From assembly GCA_023426575.1 (NCBI GenBank), contig JAFAAL010000012.1:82875-146874 (forward strand): a stretch of DNA of 64,000 bases. Reading direction: 5' to 3'. The DNA comes from Bacillota bacterium. Its GTDB lineage: Bacteria > Bacillota > Clostridia > Saccharofermentanales > DTU023. The notes under the pieces were generated by a model, which did no database searches, had not been told where the DNA came from, and saw nothing but the letters and a program-made list of their open reading frames with translations. The position numbers were made by a program, and so were the translations under genes. Shown here one piece after another: positions 46,677 through 54,649 of this stretch (positions are counted from its first letter, which is position 1; the number at the start of each line of letters is the position of its first letter).

Positions 46677-46705
46677 GATAAAGTCGCGAAACATTGATTT
46701 GTCAA
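46677..46705 (-). promoter_or_regulatory. Promoter of the topoisomerase operon
   Basis: Minus strand TTGACA (46705-46700), 17-base spacer, TTTATC (46682-46677), leaving a leader of about 110 bases. The 285-base gap between the subunit B gene and tRNA-Arg otherwise shows no gene. Confidence 0.6.
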
Positions 46706-46807
46706 GACCTAATTACACTTTTATTAAACTGGAGTATAGCAGATTTAAGCTTCAATGTGTCCAAAATCGCATCCAAAACTAAAAGACATAAGGATTTTGA
46801 GCAAATC

Positions 46808-46836
46808 AAAAGGCCTAGAAAATAATTCCCTAGGCC
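46808..46836 (-). terminator. Terminator of the tRNA-Gly/tRNA-Arg unit
   Basis: Minus strand GGCCTAGG, an AT-rich loop, CTAGGCC, then TTTTGATTT, starting eight bases past the tRNA-Arg CCA. Confidence 0.7.
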
Positions 46837-46843
46837 ATTTTTC

Positions 46844-46920
46844 TGGTGAACGCAGCAGGACTCGAACCTGCGACCCACAGCTTAGAAGGCTGTTGCTCTA
46901 TCCAACTGAGCTATGCGTCC
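46844..46920 (-). tRNA. tRNA-Arg (TCT)
   Basis: Acceptor GGACGCA pairs with TGCGTTC, the anticodon loop CTTCTAA carries TCT, the T-loop is TTCGAGT, and 3' ACCA is encoded; 77 bases. Co-transcribed after tRNA-Gly, one base apart. Confidence 0.94.
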
Positions 46921-46921
46921 G

Positions 46922-46995
46922 TGGAGCGGGTGATGGGAATCGAACCCACACGATCAGCTTGGAAGGCTGATGTTCTACCACTAAACTACACCCGC
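46922..46995 (-). tRNA. tRNA-Gly (TCC)
   Basis: Acceptor GCGGGTG pairs with CACCCGC, the anticodon loop CTTCCAA carries TCC, and 3' TCCA is encoded; 74 bases. Confidence 0.94.
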
Positions 46996-47053
46996 ACGAT
47001 TGCGCTAGCTATGATAAGCCAATTAACAGTCTAGCGCAAGTCTGATTATTCCC

Positions 47054-47593
47054 TTAGAGTCGCCCGTAGGCCTTGCGCTTGAAAATCGCTCCCAGCAGGA
47101 AGACAACGGATGTCGCAAGACCGATCACATTGCTCAAGCTAAAATCGGACAAGAGACTGACCAGTCCGAAGCCCGTGTAGATAATACTGACGACAAAGAA
47201 GAAGGTGAGAAATTTCTCGTCTCGATGGTGCTTGAGCAAGATGATGCCGAGCCAGATGCTGAAGCCGAGGAGAAGCAGCACGAGGATGGCAATGAGCAAG
47301 ATGATCACTGAGCCAAAGGACCTGAACTCGGGGAGCGTCACAGGGAGTGGCGGCAAGTCTTGCATCATCTCGGGATTGTAGAACTGACTGTTAAAGAACG
47401 CGGCTATCCCAAAGAGAAAGATGAGAAAGAAAATACCAAGGATGGCACTTCCGACGATATAAAACCAACCAGAGATCCTCAGCAGAAGAGATGCTCTCTC
47501 TAGAGATTTGAGATCGACAGGCCTCATTCCTGGGTCAAAATACGGTGGATACGGATGGCCATTGGGCTGTACGTTGTTCATCTGCTCGTTCAT
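47054..47593 (-). CDS. Four-TM membrane protein of unknown function
   Basis: 179 residues: a short Asn/Pro/Tyr-rich cytoplasmic head (NGHPYPPYFDPGMRP) and four hydrophobic segments at about 38-66, 93-120, 127-145 and 150-170. AAGGAA lies nine bases before ATG. I do not recognise a family. It is divergent from the GH3 gene, with ~97 bases between the two starts. Confidence 0.6.
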   Translation of the reverse strand: MNEQMNNVQPNGHPYPPYFDPGMRPVDLKSLERASLLLRISGWFYIVGSAILGIFFLIFLFGIAAFFNSQFYNPEMMQDLPPLPVTLPEFRSFGSVIILLIAILVLLLLGFSIWLGIILLKHHRDEKFLTFFFVVSIIYTGFGLVSLLSDFSLSNVIGLATSVVFLLGAIFKRKAYGRL

Positions 47594-47690
47594 GCTCTTA
47601 ATTCCTTCTGTGTTAATATTGAGTCACAAGAGGCCCCTGTTCCTCTCGCCCATCATATCACTACAGAATAAGCAAGGAAATATACGGCCT

Positions 47691-48887
47691 ATGAAACGCT
47701 CATCGCTTCTCTTCACCTTCGCAGTCATTCTTCTTCTCGCTGGTATTTTCTATCTAGGCTATTTACACCTCAGTATGTCCATCGACGAAGCTCAGCCCCT
47801 TGAAGAGGCAAGTTCGCATAGGGAAGTTACAGAGGTGACGACAGTCATGAAGATTGCGGAGGCCGCAGAGAGTTCAACGAACGAAGGGAGCACAGGATTA
47901 GACCTCTCCGAATTCACGCTCGAGCAAAAAGTCGGACAGCTCTTCTTGATGGCTTTTCCCTCTGCTGATCAAGTGGATTTTGCAGTTCAAGCCCAGCTGG
48001 GTGGATTCCTCTTTTTTGCCCATGATTTCCAAAATCTCAGTGCTGACGAGATCAGAGAGCGTCACGAGAAGCTCCACCAATCCTTTAAGATTCCACCCCT
48101 ACTCGCCGTCGATGAAGAAGGGGGCACTGTCAACCGCGTGAGCATCCATCCACAACTTCGCAGCGAAGCCTATGCTGCGCCAGGCGAGCTCTATCGCCAA
48201 GGCGGCATCAACTTGCTCAGAACTGATGCTGAGGATAAGGCAGTCTTTTTAAAAGATCTAGGATTGAACCTCAACCTCTCCCCCTGTGCCGATGTCAGCC
48301 TGTATTCTGGAGACTTCATCTATGCTCGCAGTCTCGGGGCCTCGGCGAGTGAAACTGCCGACTATGTTCAAAATATGGTAGAGATTGCAAAGAAGAATTC
48401 CCTCATCTCTGCTCTCAAACACTTTCCAGGCTATGGCAATAACGGCGACAGTCACTTCGATGTCATCCGCGATGAGAGAGCCTGGTCAGACATTGAAAGA
48501 GAGGATCTTCAGCCATTTAGAGCAGGGATCAGAGCGGGGGTGCCCATCATCTTGGTCTCCCACAACATCATTGTCAACTTCGATCCCAATTGGCCAGCTT
48601 CTCTGTCACGAGATCTCCATCACTATCTCCGCGAGGAGCTGGCCTATTCTGGACTTATCATGACTGATGACCTCGCGATGGACGGCATTGCCGCATTCGG
48701 TAGTCCTGCTGAATTGGCCATCCTGGCCATTGAAGCAGGTAACGATCTCATTTGCTCGCCCTACGCCCTCGAGCAGATTCCTGCCGTCATCGAAGCCGTG
48801 CGCTCAGGACGTCTCAGTGAGGATCAGATTGACGCATCCTTCAGACGCCTCCTCCAGCTCAAATGGGACTATGGCCTCTGGGATTAA
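47691..48887 (+). CDS. Glycoside hydrolase family 3, beta-N-acetylhexosaminidase (NagZ-like), secreted
   Basis: Expected to remove GlcNAc from peptidoglycan fragments. A TM/signal anchor spans residues ~5-26 and an acidic linker follows to ~62. The catalytic barrel has LDLSEFTLEQKVGQLFLMAF, LLAVDEEGGTVNRV, ALKHFPGYGNNGDSHFD (His/Asp acid-base dyad) near 250 and MTDDLAMDGI (nucleophile Asp) near 325. ATG 47691 (MKRSSLLF) gives 398 residues; the upstream in-frame extension overlaps the divergent gene. Lacks the C-terminal domain of large GH3 enzymes. Its stop abuts that of the next gene. Confidence 0.87.
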   Translation: MKRSSLLFTFAVILLLAGIFYLGYLHLSMSIDEAQPLEEASSHREVTEVTTVMKIAEAAESSTNEGSTGLDLSEFTLEQKVGQLFLMAFPSADQVDFAVQAQLGGFLFFAHDFQNLSADEIRERHEKLHQSFKIPPLLAVDEEGGTVNRVSIHPQLRSEAYAAPGELYRQGGINLLRTDAEDKAVFLKDLGLNLNLSPCADVSLYSGDFIYARSLGASASETADYVQNMVEIAKKNSLISALKHFPGYGNNGDSHFDVIRDERAWSDIEREDLQPFRAGIRAGVPIILVSHNIIVNFDPNWPASLSRDLHHYLREELAYSGLIMTDDLAMDGIAAFGSPAELAILAIEAGNDLICSPYALEQIPAVIEAVRSGRLSEDQIDASFRRLLQLKWDYGLWD

Positions 48888-50369
48888 TTACTGATCTCCC
48901 TCTATGAGATAGGCCGCATAGACATAGCCCTCTGTCCCACTATCTTCTAAGCGGACATAAACCCAGTCGTCGACGACTTCGGAGAGCTGCAAAATGCGAT
49001 CTCCCCTCTGAGCCGTGGCAATGAGAGGAGAGCCCGCATCTGGCTTCTGACGAACTTGGAGATTGTTTGACTTGAGTATATGTCTTATCTCGAGGTCCAT
49101 CTGAGCCGGCGGCACGGGCTGCAAGCCCGTGGCAATTTCTTCAGCCGTGCTCGTAATCAGAACTTCCGAAGCAGAAAGATCCTGCTCCTCCCCGTCTCTT
49201 GCCGGCCAGAAGAAATAGATGAGAAGAATAGAAAAAAGCAAGACGAGGCTTAGAATCGCAATGAGCAGAGAATTGCGATTACTGACAATATTCCCCAGAA
49301 CATCACTTAGTTTTCGACCAAGACGTCTCTTATACGGTTCCAGAGAAAAATTTTGTATTTTGCGTTCAATCTGCTCTCGCCGATTCTGAGGCGCATCAAA
49401 TCGCTCGAGACTCAACTTGCGATTGGCATATAATTCAGCCTGTTTGACTTGCTCTTTTGTCATCGGTCGCTGACGCTTCTTCTGGCGTGTATAGTTTAAA
49501 CTCGGACGCTCCGCTCGACGGCGATATGTCTGCGGTTTATGCTCTGGGAGATCGGGAATCAGCTCCCGCTGAGGACTACGCTCTGGTATCAGGAGTTTTT
49601 GACCAAATATCACCCGCGAAGCACGGGAACGCTCAATATTTGCCAGTTCTCGCTGACGTCGCTTCGCCCGTTTTGGGTCGTAGAAGGCGCTGTCATCTTG
49701 ATTTGAGAGGTGAACGGTATTGGCCTCGATCTGTTTAAATTCAATGGCCGACCAAGAGCTGTCGTAGTCCCTCTCATATGTCTGAACTTGGCGAATCAGT
49801 CGCTCCATCGTCGTCTGAAAACTGTTGGACTCCTGCAGTTCCTGCTCTAGAAATTTCGCATCAAAACTAGAAACAAAATCTAAATCCGCAAAAAAGAGAA
49901 GATCCTTCGGCTGCGGTTGAAAGGCATAGAGATCGAGATGAGAAGCCTGTGGCCAGAAGAGGGCGTCGATGGGACTGATCGGCTGGAGTCGATAGAGCTC
50001 ATACTGGCGATAGAGATAGACCGCCTGAGTCCTCGCCTGCCAGATAAAACAGAGCTTTTCATCCGCAAGTAAGAGACTGTCACAAGGAAGGTCCATCTCC
50101 TTCAAGAGCGGAGCGACTTGGACGACATCCTTGATTTGAGCGAGTCGATTCAGTTCTCGCCAAGCATTTTCAATAGCTGCGTATGAGGCTTTTGACAGAG
50201 GGGTCAGCGAGCCAAATCGGGCCATGAGGTGCATCTTCTGCATTGCTGGCACGACACAGGACAGCCCCAGATCTTTGGCAAAAGCCCCACTCGCTCGCTT
50301 GTTGAGGAAGAGGGTGATCTGTTCGCCGTCTCCTTCGCTGAGATGAGCAGTTAAAATGGCTCTAATCAT
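48888..50369 (-). CDS. PP2C-like pseudophosphatase domain, TM segment and extracellular SH3 domain
   Basis: 493 residues. Residues ~95-215 follow the order of a PP2C phosphatase C-terminal half: CFIWQARTQAVYLYRQYELY (equivalent of the NVGDSRAYL strand), KDLLFFADLDFVSSF (equivalent of LLLCSDGL) and DYDSSWSAIEF (equivalent of DNVTVVVV). The metal-binding Asp residues are missing or displaced. A basic linker (~235-360), one TM (~367-390) and a bacterial SH3 domain (~425-490, LQVRQKPDAGSPLI and GYVYAAYLI) follow. It looks like a wall-sensing protein with an intracellular pseudoenzyme. Last of the ldt-pfp-GNAT operon; eight-base overlap with the GNAT gene. The PP2C assignment is inference. Confidence 0.5.
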   Translation of the reverse strand: MIRAILTAHLSEGDGEQITLFLNKRASGAFAKDLGLSCVVPAMQKMHLMARFGSLTPLSKASYAAIENAWRELNRLAQIKDVVQVAPLLKEMDLPCDSLLLADEKLCFIWQARTQAVYLYRQYELYRLQPISPIDALFWPQASHLDLYAFQPQPKDLLFFADLDFVSSFDAKFLEQELQESNSFQTTMERLIRQVQTYERDYDSSWSAIEFKQIEANTVHLSNQDDSAFYDPKRAKRRQRELANIERSRASRVIFGQKLLIPERSPQRELIPDLPEHKPQTYRRRAERPSLNYTRQKKRQRPMTKEQVKQAELYANRKLSLERFDAPQNRREQIERKIQNFSLEPYKRRLGRKLSDVLGNIVSNRNSLLIAILSLVLLFSILLIYFFWPARDGEEQDLSASEVLITSTAEEIATGLQPVPPAQMDLEIRHILKSNNLQVRQKPDAGSPLIATAQRGDRILQLSEVVDDWVYVRLEDSGTEGYVYAAYLIEGDQ

Positions 50370-50913
50370 ACGCGCCCTCCCACTCCTCTTTCAGGATGGC
50401 AAAGTGATGGAGATCCACATAGCGATCTGGACGTCGAATCCGCTCGCGTGCGATGCCCTCATGCGTAAAGGCGAGTCGAGAGAGCAGAGCAAAACTGCCT
50501 TCATTGCCTGCCATAACGCGACAGCTCACGCGGTGAAGATCCAGATCGACAAAAGCAAAGCTGAGGAGGCGTCGAGCCACCTCCGTCCCGTAGCCACGGC
50601 CACGAGTCTCAGGATCCGCGAGGAGGAGGCCCATTTCGACGCTGCCATTGTCTCGGTCGAGCGCCTCAAAATTGGCCAGGCCGAGAATCCGCCCCTCCCT
50701 ATCCTTGATGGTCCAGGCGAGGTTCTCAAGACCATCTGACCATGAGGCCAGCTCTCTTTTCAGGCTCTCGTAATCATAGGAGATGAGCGCCGTGGGCAGA
50801 TAAAAATAGAGATTCTCCGGAAGCTCAAAAAAAGGCAGGAGAGCTCGCACCGCTCGATCATCAATAGCGGTGAGGACGCAGCGCGGGCTCTGTAATTCCT
50901 GCCAAAAATTCAT
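50362..50913 (-). CDS. GNAT-family acetyltransferase, RimJ/RimL type
   Basis: 183 residues. Acetyl-CoA loop in DPETRGRGYGTEVARRLLSFAF near 110-130, with VEMGLLLAD before and LHRVSCRVMAGNEGSFALLSRLAF after, the RimJ/RimL pattern of N-terminal or small-molecule acetylation. ATG 50913 lies four bases after the phosphofructokinase stop; SD is weak. Substrate unknown. Confidence 0.82.
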   Translation of the reverse strand: MNFWQELQSPRCVLTAIDDRAVRALLPFFELPENLYFYLPTALISYDYESLKRELASWSDGLENLAWTIKDREGRILGLANFEALDRDNGSVEMGLLLADPETRGRGYGTEVARRLLSFAFVDLDLHRVSCRVMAGNEGSFALLSRLAFTHEGIARERIRRPDRYVDLHHFAILKEEWEGAYD

Positions 50914-50917
50914 GAGA

Positions 50918-52174
50918 TTAAGACTTAACGTAGTCGACCTGATCGCCAAAGCGCTGCAGTTTCAACTTGGCAAAGCGCGGGAGGGAATCTTCTCGCACGA
51001 GCTCGTTTTCTCCCTGAATCAGAGGGAGGACATAGTCCATGAACTCTGACTTGATGCCATTTCCAGCTTCGTTAATCCACTCATCGGGGAAGAACTTCTC
51101 GGTATTGGCTACTTTACTGAGCGGGAAGTGCGTATATTCAATCTCGTAGGGCTTGGAAGATTTGCGCTCGAAGCCAATCATGATGTCAGTCTCAGCGTTA
51201 ATTGCGGCCTCCAGGGCCTCACGACCCGCATTAAAACTCTCTTCGACATCTGTCCGCGAGGCTAGGTGAGCTGAGCAACGCTGCATGAGTGAGAGCTCGA
51301 TCGCCCGGACCTTGACCTGGAATTTGGCTTTGAGTAGGTCTGCTAAGACGAGAGCGGCGCCGCCCAATTGCTTGTGGCCAAAGGAATCCTGTTCGAGTTC
51401 CCCAGAAAGTTCTGGTAGGAGCTTGCCCTCCTTGGTCTTGCAGCCCTCGGAAATTGCGAGGTAGGCCTTCTTGTTCTCCTGGAGCGCACGCTCGACATCG
51501 GCGAAGCAAGCCTCTAAGTCAAAGGGGCGCTCTGGCAGATAGATGAGGTCGGGCCCATAGCCCTTCTCCACGGCGAGCTGAGCTGCAGCCGTCAGCCAGC
51601 CAGCATGGCGGCCCATGATCTCGACCACTGTGATCTGCTCCGTGTTATAGACGTGGGCATCACAGTAGATCTCCATGAGAGTCGTCCCGATATACTTTGC
51701 AGCCGAGGCATAGCCTGGGCAGTGATCCGTGCCGAAGAGGTCGTTGTCGACGGTCTTTGGCACGCCGATGACACGGCAGTCATAGTCATGATCTTGCAGA
51801 TACTTGGAAATCTTATTACAGGTATCCATGGAATCATTGCCGCCGTTGTAGAAGAAATAGCGGATATTGTACTTCTTAAAGACTTCGAGAAGGCGAGCAT
51901 AATCCGATTCATCCTCTTCCACCTTGGCCAGCTTGTAACGGCAAGAGCCCAGGAAAGATGACGGCGTCTGGCAGAGAAGTTTCAACTCCTCCCTATCCTC
52001 ATCCGTCAAATCATAAAAATCTTCATTTAAGACACCGATGATGCCGTGGACTGCGCCGTAGATGCGCTCAATCTGCTCAGGATGCTCCATGGCAGATAAA
52101 ATCACGCCAGCAGCACTCGCATTGATGACAGATGTCGGCCCTCCAGACTGGGCAAAAATTAAATTTCCTTTCAC
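50918..52174 (-). CDS. pfp: 6-phosphofructokinase, pyrophosphate-dependent type
   Basis: Glycolytic phosphorylation of fructose 6-phosphate. AQSGGPTSVINASAAG at the N-terminus, FFYNGGNDSMDTCNKI near 105 and VIGVPKTVDNDLFGTDHCPG near 135. Lysine in PKTVDND (instead of Gly in PGT) and GGND instead of GGDG point to pyrophosphate as donor, allowing reversible glycolysis. 418 residues, matching the PPi group rather than the ~320-residue ATP enzymes. GTG start with GGAGG seven bases upstream. Why it sits in a cell-wall operon is unclear. Confidence 0.87.
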   Translation of the reverse strand: MKGNLIFAQSGGPTSVINASAAGVILSAMEHPEQIERIYGAVHGIIGVLNEDFYDLTDEDREELKLLCQTPSSFLGSCRYKLAKVEEDESDYARLLEVFKKYNIRYFFYNGGNDSMDTCNKISKYLQDHDYDCRVIGVPKTVDNDLFGTDHCPGYASAAKYIGTTLMEIYCDAHVYNTEQITVVEIMGRHAGWLTAAAQLAVEKGYGPDLIYLPERPFDLEACFADVERALQENKKAYLAISEGCKTKEGKLLPELSGELEQDSFGHKQLGGAALVLADLLKAKFQVKVRAIELSLMQRCSAHLASRTDVEESFNAGREALEAAINAETDIMIGFERKSSKPYEIEYTHFPLSKVANTEKFFPDEWINEAGNGIKSEFMDYVLPLIQGENELVREDSLPRFAKLKLQRFGDQVDYVKS

Positions 52175-52202
52175 TTTAAACCTCCTCCGAGATAGGCGAT
52201 AG

Positions 52203-53201
52203 CTATCTGGGTATTTCTTTATTGACCGGGATTAGAATCTCGGGATTCTTGATATAGGGATTCTCAGGGTTCGGATTCGTCGGATCCCAAGCGGGTCCGT
52301 CTACAGGGAGCCTCAGTCGATCGCAACCATCTGGAATTTCCGGAAAATCGTCAGCATCTGGCAAAACCTCGACAGGACTGCCCTGAGGGAGATTCTCATA
52401 GACAAACTTGGCGACATTATACGCCACGCGCACACAGCCGTGTGAGGCTGGTGTCCCGAGCTTATTCCAGTCTTCTGTCGAGATGCCGACGTGACCATTA
52501 TCCCCATAGGAAGGGACCGAGTGAATCAAAATATTACCATTGATCTGGCTGCAAAACATCGCATAGGATCCATCGAACATGATGCCCTCTTCGTGACGTC
52601 GACCGATGCTCGTCTTGGCGACAGGCGTCCAGCCCTGCTCCTCCCCTGTCGACGCCGTAAAGACGCGATAGAGGCGCCTGACATTGTCAGTACCCAGTTG
52701 ATAGACCGCCATCACCTGCTCTTTGAGGAAAACGCGAATCTTATAATTGCCCTCAGGGAGAGGTGGAATTTCTGCCTGCATGGCGCGAATCCAATCCAGG
52801 AGCTCAGGATAGTCACTGCGCTGCGGACCATAGGCCCCCGCCATGACCTCAAAGGCCCCTGCTGGATCCTTATAGGGCAAGTCGGTAAATGGCAGCGGAA
52901 AGGACTGCATCTTAGCCTCAGGCTCAGTCGTCTCCTCGATGCTTGTCGTCAGCTCTGTTCTTGTTTCAGCTCTTCTTTCTGCTTCCGTCTGAGAAGAGTC
53001 CGAGACCTCAGAGAGCGGCGGCGTGCTGACCGTCTGAGCCTCTAAGTCCCCAGGACTCATCTGGCGATAACAGAGATAAAAAAGAAAAAGAGCCGACAGG
53101 GTCAGGGCAATACAAGCATAGGGAAGATAGTCTTCCCAGGACCTGACGGCAGACTCTGCCGTCTGATTCTCTTTCCTTTCAACATCATCTGGCAATGGCA
53201 T
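52203..53201 (-). CDS. L,D-transpeptidase (YkuD domain), membrane-anchored
   Basis: Cell-wall cross-linking enzyme. Short cytoplasmic tail, TM ~27-46, a Ser/Thr/Glu-rich linker to ~110, then the YkuD domain with HSVPSYGDNGHVGI and the catalytic SHGCVRV near residue 253. ATG 53201 (MPLPDDVER) follows GGAGG by five bases; an ATG four codons upstream lies in the SD itself. 332 residues. Leads an operon with pfp, the GNAT gene and the SH3 protein gene. TATAAT at 53217-53212 sits too close to the SD to be its -10. Confidence 0.9.
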   Translation of the reverse strand: MPLPDDVERKENQTAESAVRSWEDYLPYACIALTLSALFLFYLCYRQMSPGDLEAQTVSTPPLSEVSDSSQTEAERRAETRTELTTSIEETTEPEAKMQSFPLPFTDLPYKDPAGAFEVMAGAYGPQRSDYPELLDWIRAMQAEIPPLPEGNYKIRVFLKEQVMAVYQLGTDNVRRLYRVFTASTGEEQGWTPVAKTSIGRRHEEGIMFDGSYAMFCSQINGNILIHSVPSYGDNGHVGISTEDWNKLGTPASHGCVRVAYNVAKFVYENLPQGSPVEVLPDADDFPEIPDGCDRLRLPVDGPAWDPTNPNPENPYIKNPEILIPVNKEIPR

Positions 53202-53299
53202 AACAACCTCCATTATAAAAGCTCAGAATCCCTTAGAGTCTATTACACAGCATATTTTAAGTAAAGGAGAATACATAAGGGACCATGACTCACAGTCAT

Positions 53300-53337
53300 A
53301 AAAAACTCGAAGCGTCGACTCAACAACGCTTCGAGTT
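53300..53337 (-). terminator. Terminator following the tRNA-Lys 3' end
   Basis: Minus strand AACTCGAAGCG, a 12-base loop, CGCTTCGAGTT, then T run. The stem begins at the tRNA 3' end, as expected for the original tRNA-Lys gene. Confidence 0.85.
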
Positions 53338-53384
53338 GGTGATCCAACGGGGATTCGAACCCCGGACCCCCTGATTAAAAGTCA
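53337..53384 (-). other. 3' half of tRNA-Lys (TTT): integration (att) site
   Basis: Reading the minus strand, positions from the 3' side of the anticodon 5' stem through the anticodon (TTT at 53379-53377), T-arm (CGGGG-TTCGAAT-CCCCG) and acceptor TTGGATC-A-CCA are present. The expected 5' partner GATCCAA, D-arm and the first bases of the anticodon stem are not: sequence to the right of 53384 is unrelated. This is the duplicated 3' segment left at one end of an element inserted in a tRNA gene. The intact tRNA-Lys should be at the far end of the element. Confidence 0.8.
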
Positions 53385-53490
53385 ATCGAGTGCGGATTTC
53401 GCCGAAGGGTCAGATGGACAAAGGCTTGGAAAGGCCCTTAAATCAACGCTTTCTTAAAGTGCTAAAAGATGGACAATTTTTAAAAAATTC

Positions 53491-53615
53491 TTTGGACCTC
53501 CTTTGGACCACCTCGTTCTGGGTCCAAAAAGGTCCAGGCGGGTCCAAGATTGGGTCCAAAATATTTGCTATTTGTCAGGAGCCTTGTTTATTTATGAATA
53601 AGCTGCTTCTGGACC
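53491..53615. repeat. Array of TTGGACC / GGTCCAA repeats next to the att site
   Basis: TTTGGACC at 53491 and 53502; GGTCCA in the opposite orientation at 53521, 53531, 53541 and 53553; one more TGGACC near 53610. Six units lie in 70 bases at 10-19-base steps, mostly one helical turn apart. The 278 bases from 53385 to 53662 hold no gene I believe. The position fits arm-type integrase binding sites. Confidence 0.6.
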
Positions 53616-53662
53616 TTTTCTTGATCTTCTTAAAAGAAATGGAAGCGAGCCTCTTTTTAGGC

Positions 53663-53914
53663 TTAGGCGAAGAGCGAGATAAAGAGGAGATAGTACAAGG
53701 AGATCATGGCGTAGCCTAAAGAAAAACGAGAAATGGCGGGTCCTATGATACGCCTTGTGGCCAGGTCATAGGACTTTGTCATCTTCTGGCTGAGGGCAAA
53801 GCCTAAAAAGCCCAAGAGGATAGGATAGATCAAGGGAAAGCCTGGCGTGAAGAAAGGCAGGAGCAGGAGCAGGGTACAGATCAGCGTTTTTAAGAATAAG
53901 AGAATGGCTTGCAT
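53663..53914 (-). CDS. Small hydrophobic membrane protein of the element
   Basis: 83 residues with hydrophobic segments at about 4-22, 27-43 and 62-82 separated by a short polar KMTKSYDLATRR loop. It is the last gene before the att region and follows the RepL-like gene by eight bases. Only a weak SD (GTAGG). No family recognised; small multi-TM proteins at element ends can be entry-exclusion or holin-like, but nothing shows this here. Confidence 0.5.
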   Translation of the reverse strand: MQAILLFLKTLICTLLLLLPFFTPGFPLIYPILLGFLGFALSQKMTKSYDLATRRIIGPAISRFSLGYAMISLYYLLFISLFA

Positions 53915-53922
53915 CTTTAGAC

Positions 53923-54234
53923 CTACTCACTTCGCCTGAAAATCTGCCAGAAGATATTCGGGAGCACCAAGTCCTTGTTAACCTCAAAGGTGGCCCCTGA
54001 AATCTGATGGATAAAGGGCGGCTCACTTCCCCTGAGCCTTTTAAAAGCATGATTGACAGAGGTTGTGGATATTCCCAGTTCTTCGGCCATCTCCTTTTGC
54101 ACGGCGCGGACGCGGTTGTCCATGTCCATGCGCTCAATGAGATCAAAGGCCACAAGAAGATCCGTGCGGCTGAGGTTTTGGGCAATGCTGGCAAAGCCCG
54201 AGAAGTCTATGATCGCGGCTTTCTGATATCTCAT
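53923..54234 (-). CDS. Winged-helix protein, RepL-like replication initiator or regulator
   Basis: 103 residues. DNA-binding winged helix with EMAEELGISTTSVNHAFKRL near 48-67 and a wing with FEVNKDLVLPNIFWQIFRR, resembling the end of Firmicutes plasmid RepL proteins, where a similar Asn-Pro-Leu-Trp segment follows the wing. AAGGAGG seven bases before ATG. In a conjugative element it could start rolling or theta replication of the excised circle, or act as a repressor. The RepL link is inference. Confidence 0.55.
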   Translation of the reverse strand: MRYQKAAIIDFSGFASIAQNLSRTDLLVAFDLIERMDMDNRVRAVQKEMAEELGISTTSVNHAFKRLRGSEPPFIHQISGATFEVNKDLVLPNIFWQIFRRSE

Positions 54235-54311
54235 ATCTTGTCCTCCTTTCTTTTTGAAACTTGCCCCCCTGTTGTACCATTAGAAGAGGCCAGGGAGCAA
54301 GCACTTTGGAC

Positions 54312-54617
54312 TCAGTAGACCCAGTAGGGGCTGGCTTCAGAAAAGCTAAGACAGTTCAAAATGAGAGAAAGACCTTCGTTTGTCTTGGCCTTAGCCCCTT
54401 CTAAATGACTCTTTTCCAAGCGAAGCCTTCGCGCACCGTCTAAAAAGACCAAGTCGAGGAGGTAGAAATCCCCCTCTTCTTGAAGCGCCGAGTAAATCAT
54501 CTCGGCCTTTTGCTCGCTTGTGAGCAAGTGGAAATCTCGAAAGTTCATGAGGTAGCGATCGACCTTTCGAGGTTTAAGACTTTCTTTTTCAATGAGATAT
54601 ACCGTATCCTTACGCAT
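54312..54617 (-). CDS. Unknown element protein, 101 residues
   Basis: Soluble, charged, no signal or TM. The middle (DFYLLDLVFLDGARRLRLEK) looks like two beta strands and a helix. AGGAG is 12 bases before ATG, a long spacing. Lies between the RepL-like and thermonuclease genes, same strand. No family recognised. Confidence 0.5.
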   Translation of the reverse strand: MRKDTVYLIEKESLKPRKVDRYLMNFRDFHLLTSEQKAEMIYSALQEEGDFYLLDLVFLDGARRLRLEKSHLEGAKAKTNEGLSLILNCLSFSEASPYWVY

Positions 54618-54649
54618 CTAAATATCCAACTCCTTTCCATATCGTTTAT

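Noticed and set aside
53212..53217. TATAAT just before the L,D-transpeptidase start as a fourth leaderless promoter
   Set aside because: A proper SD (GGAGG) lies between the box and the ATG, so initiation at the ATG would remove the SD. The hexamer may be chance.
53337..53410. Complete tRNA-Lys gene
   Set aside because: The sequence 5' of the anticodon stem does not form a D-arm and does not pair with the acceptor 3' strand, so only the 3' half is present.
53390..53719. A plus-strand reading frame of 109 codons across the att region and repeat array
   Set aside because: It overlaps the repeats and the minus-strand membrane protein gene, has no SD, and its composition follows the repeat units. 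Treated as a chance frame.
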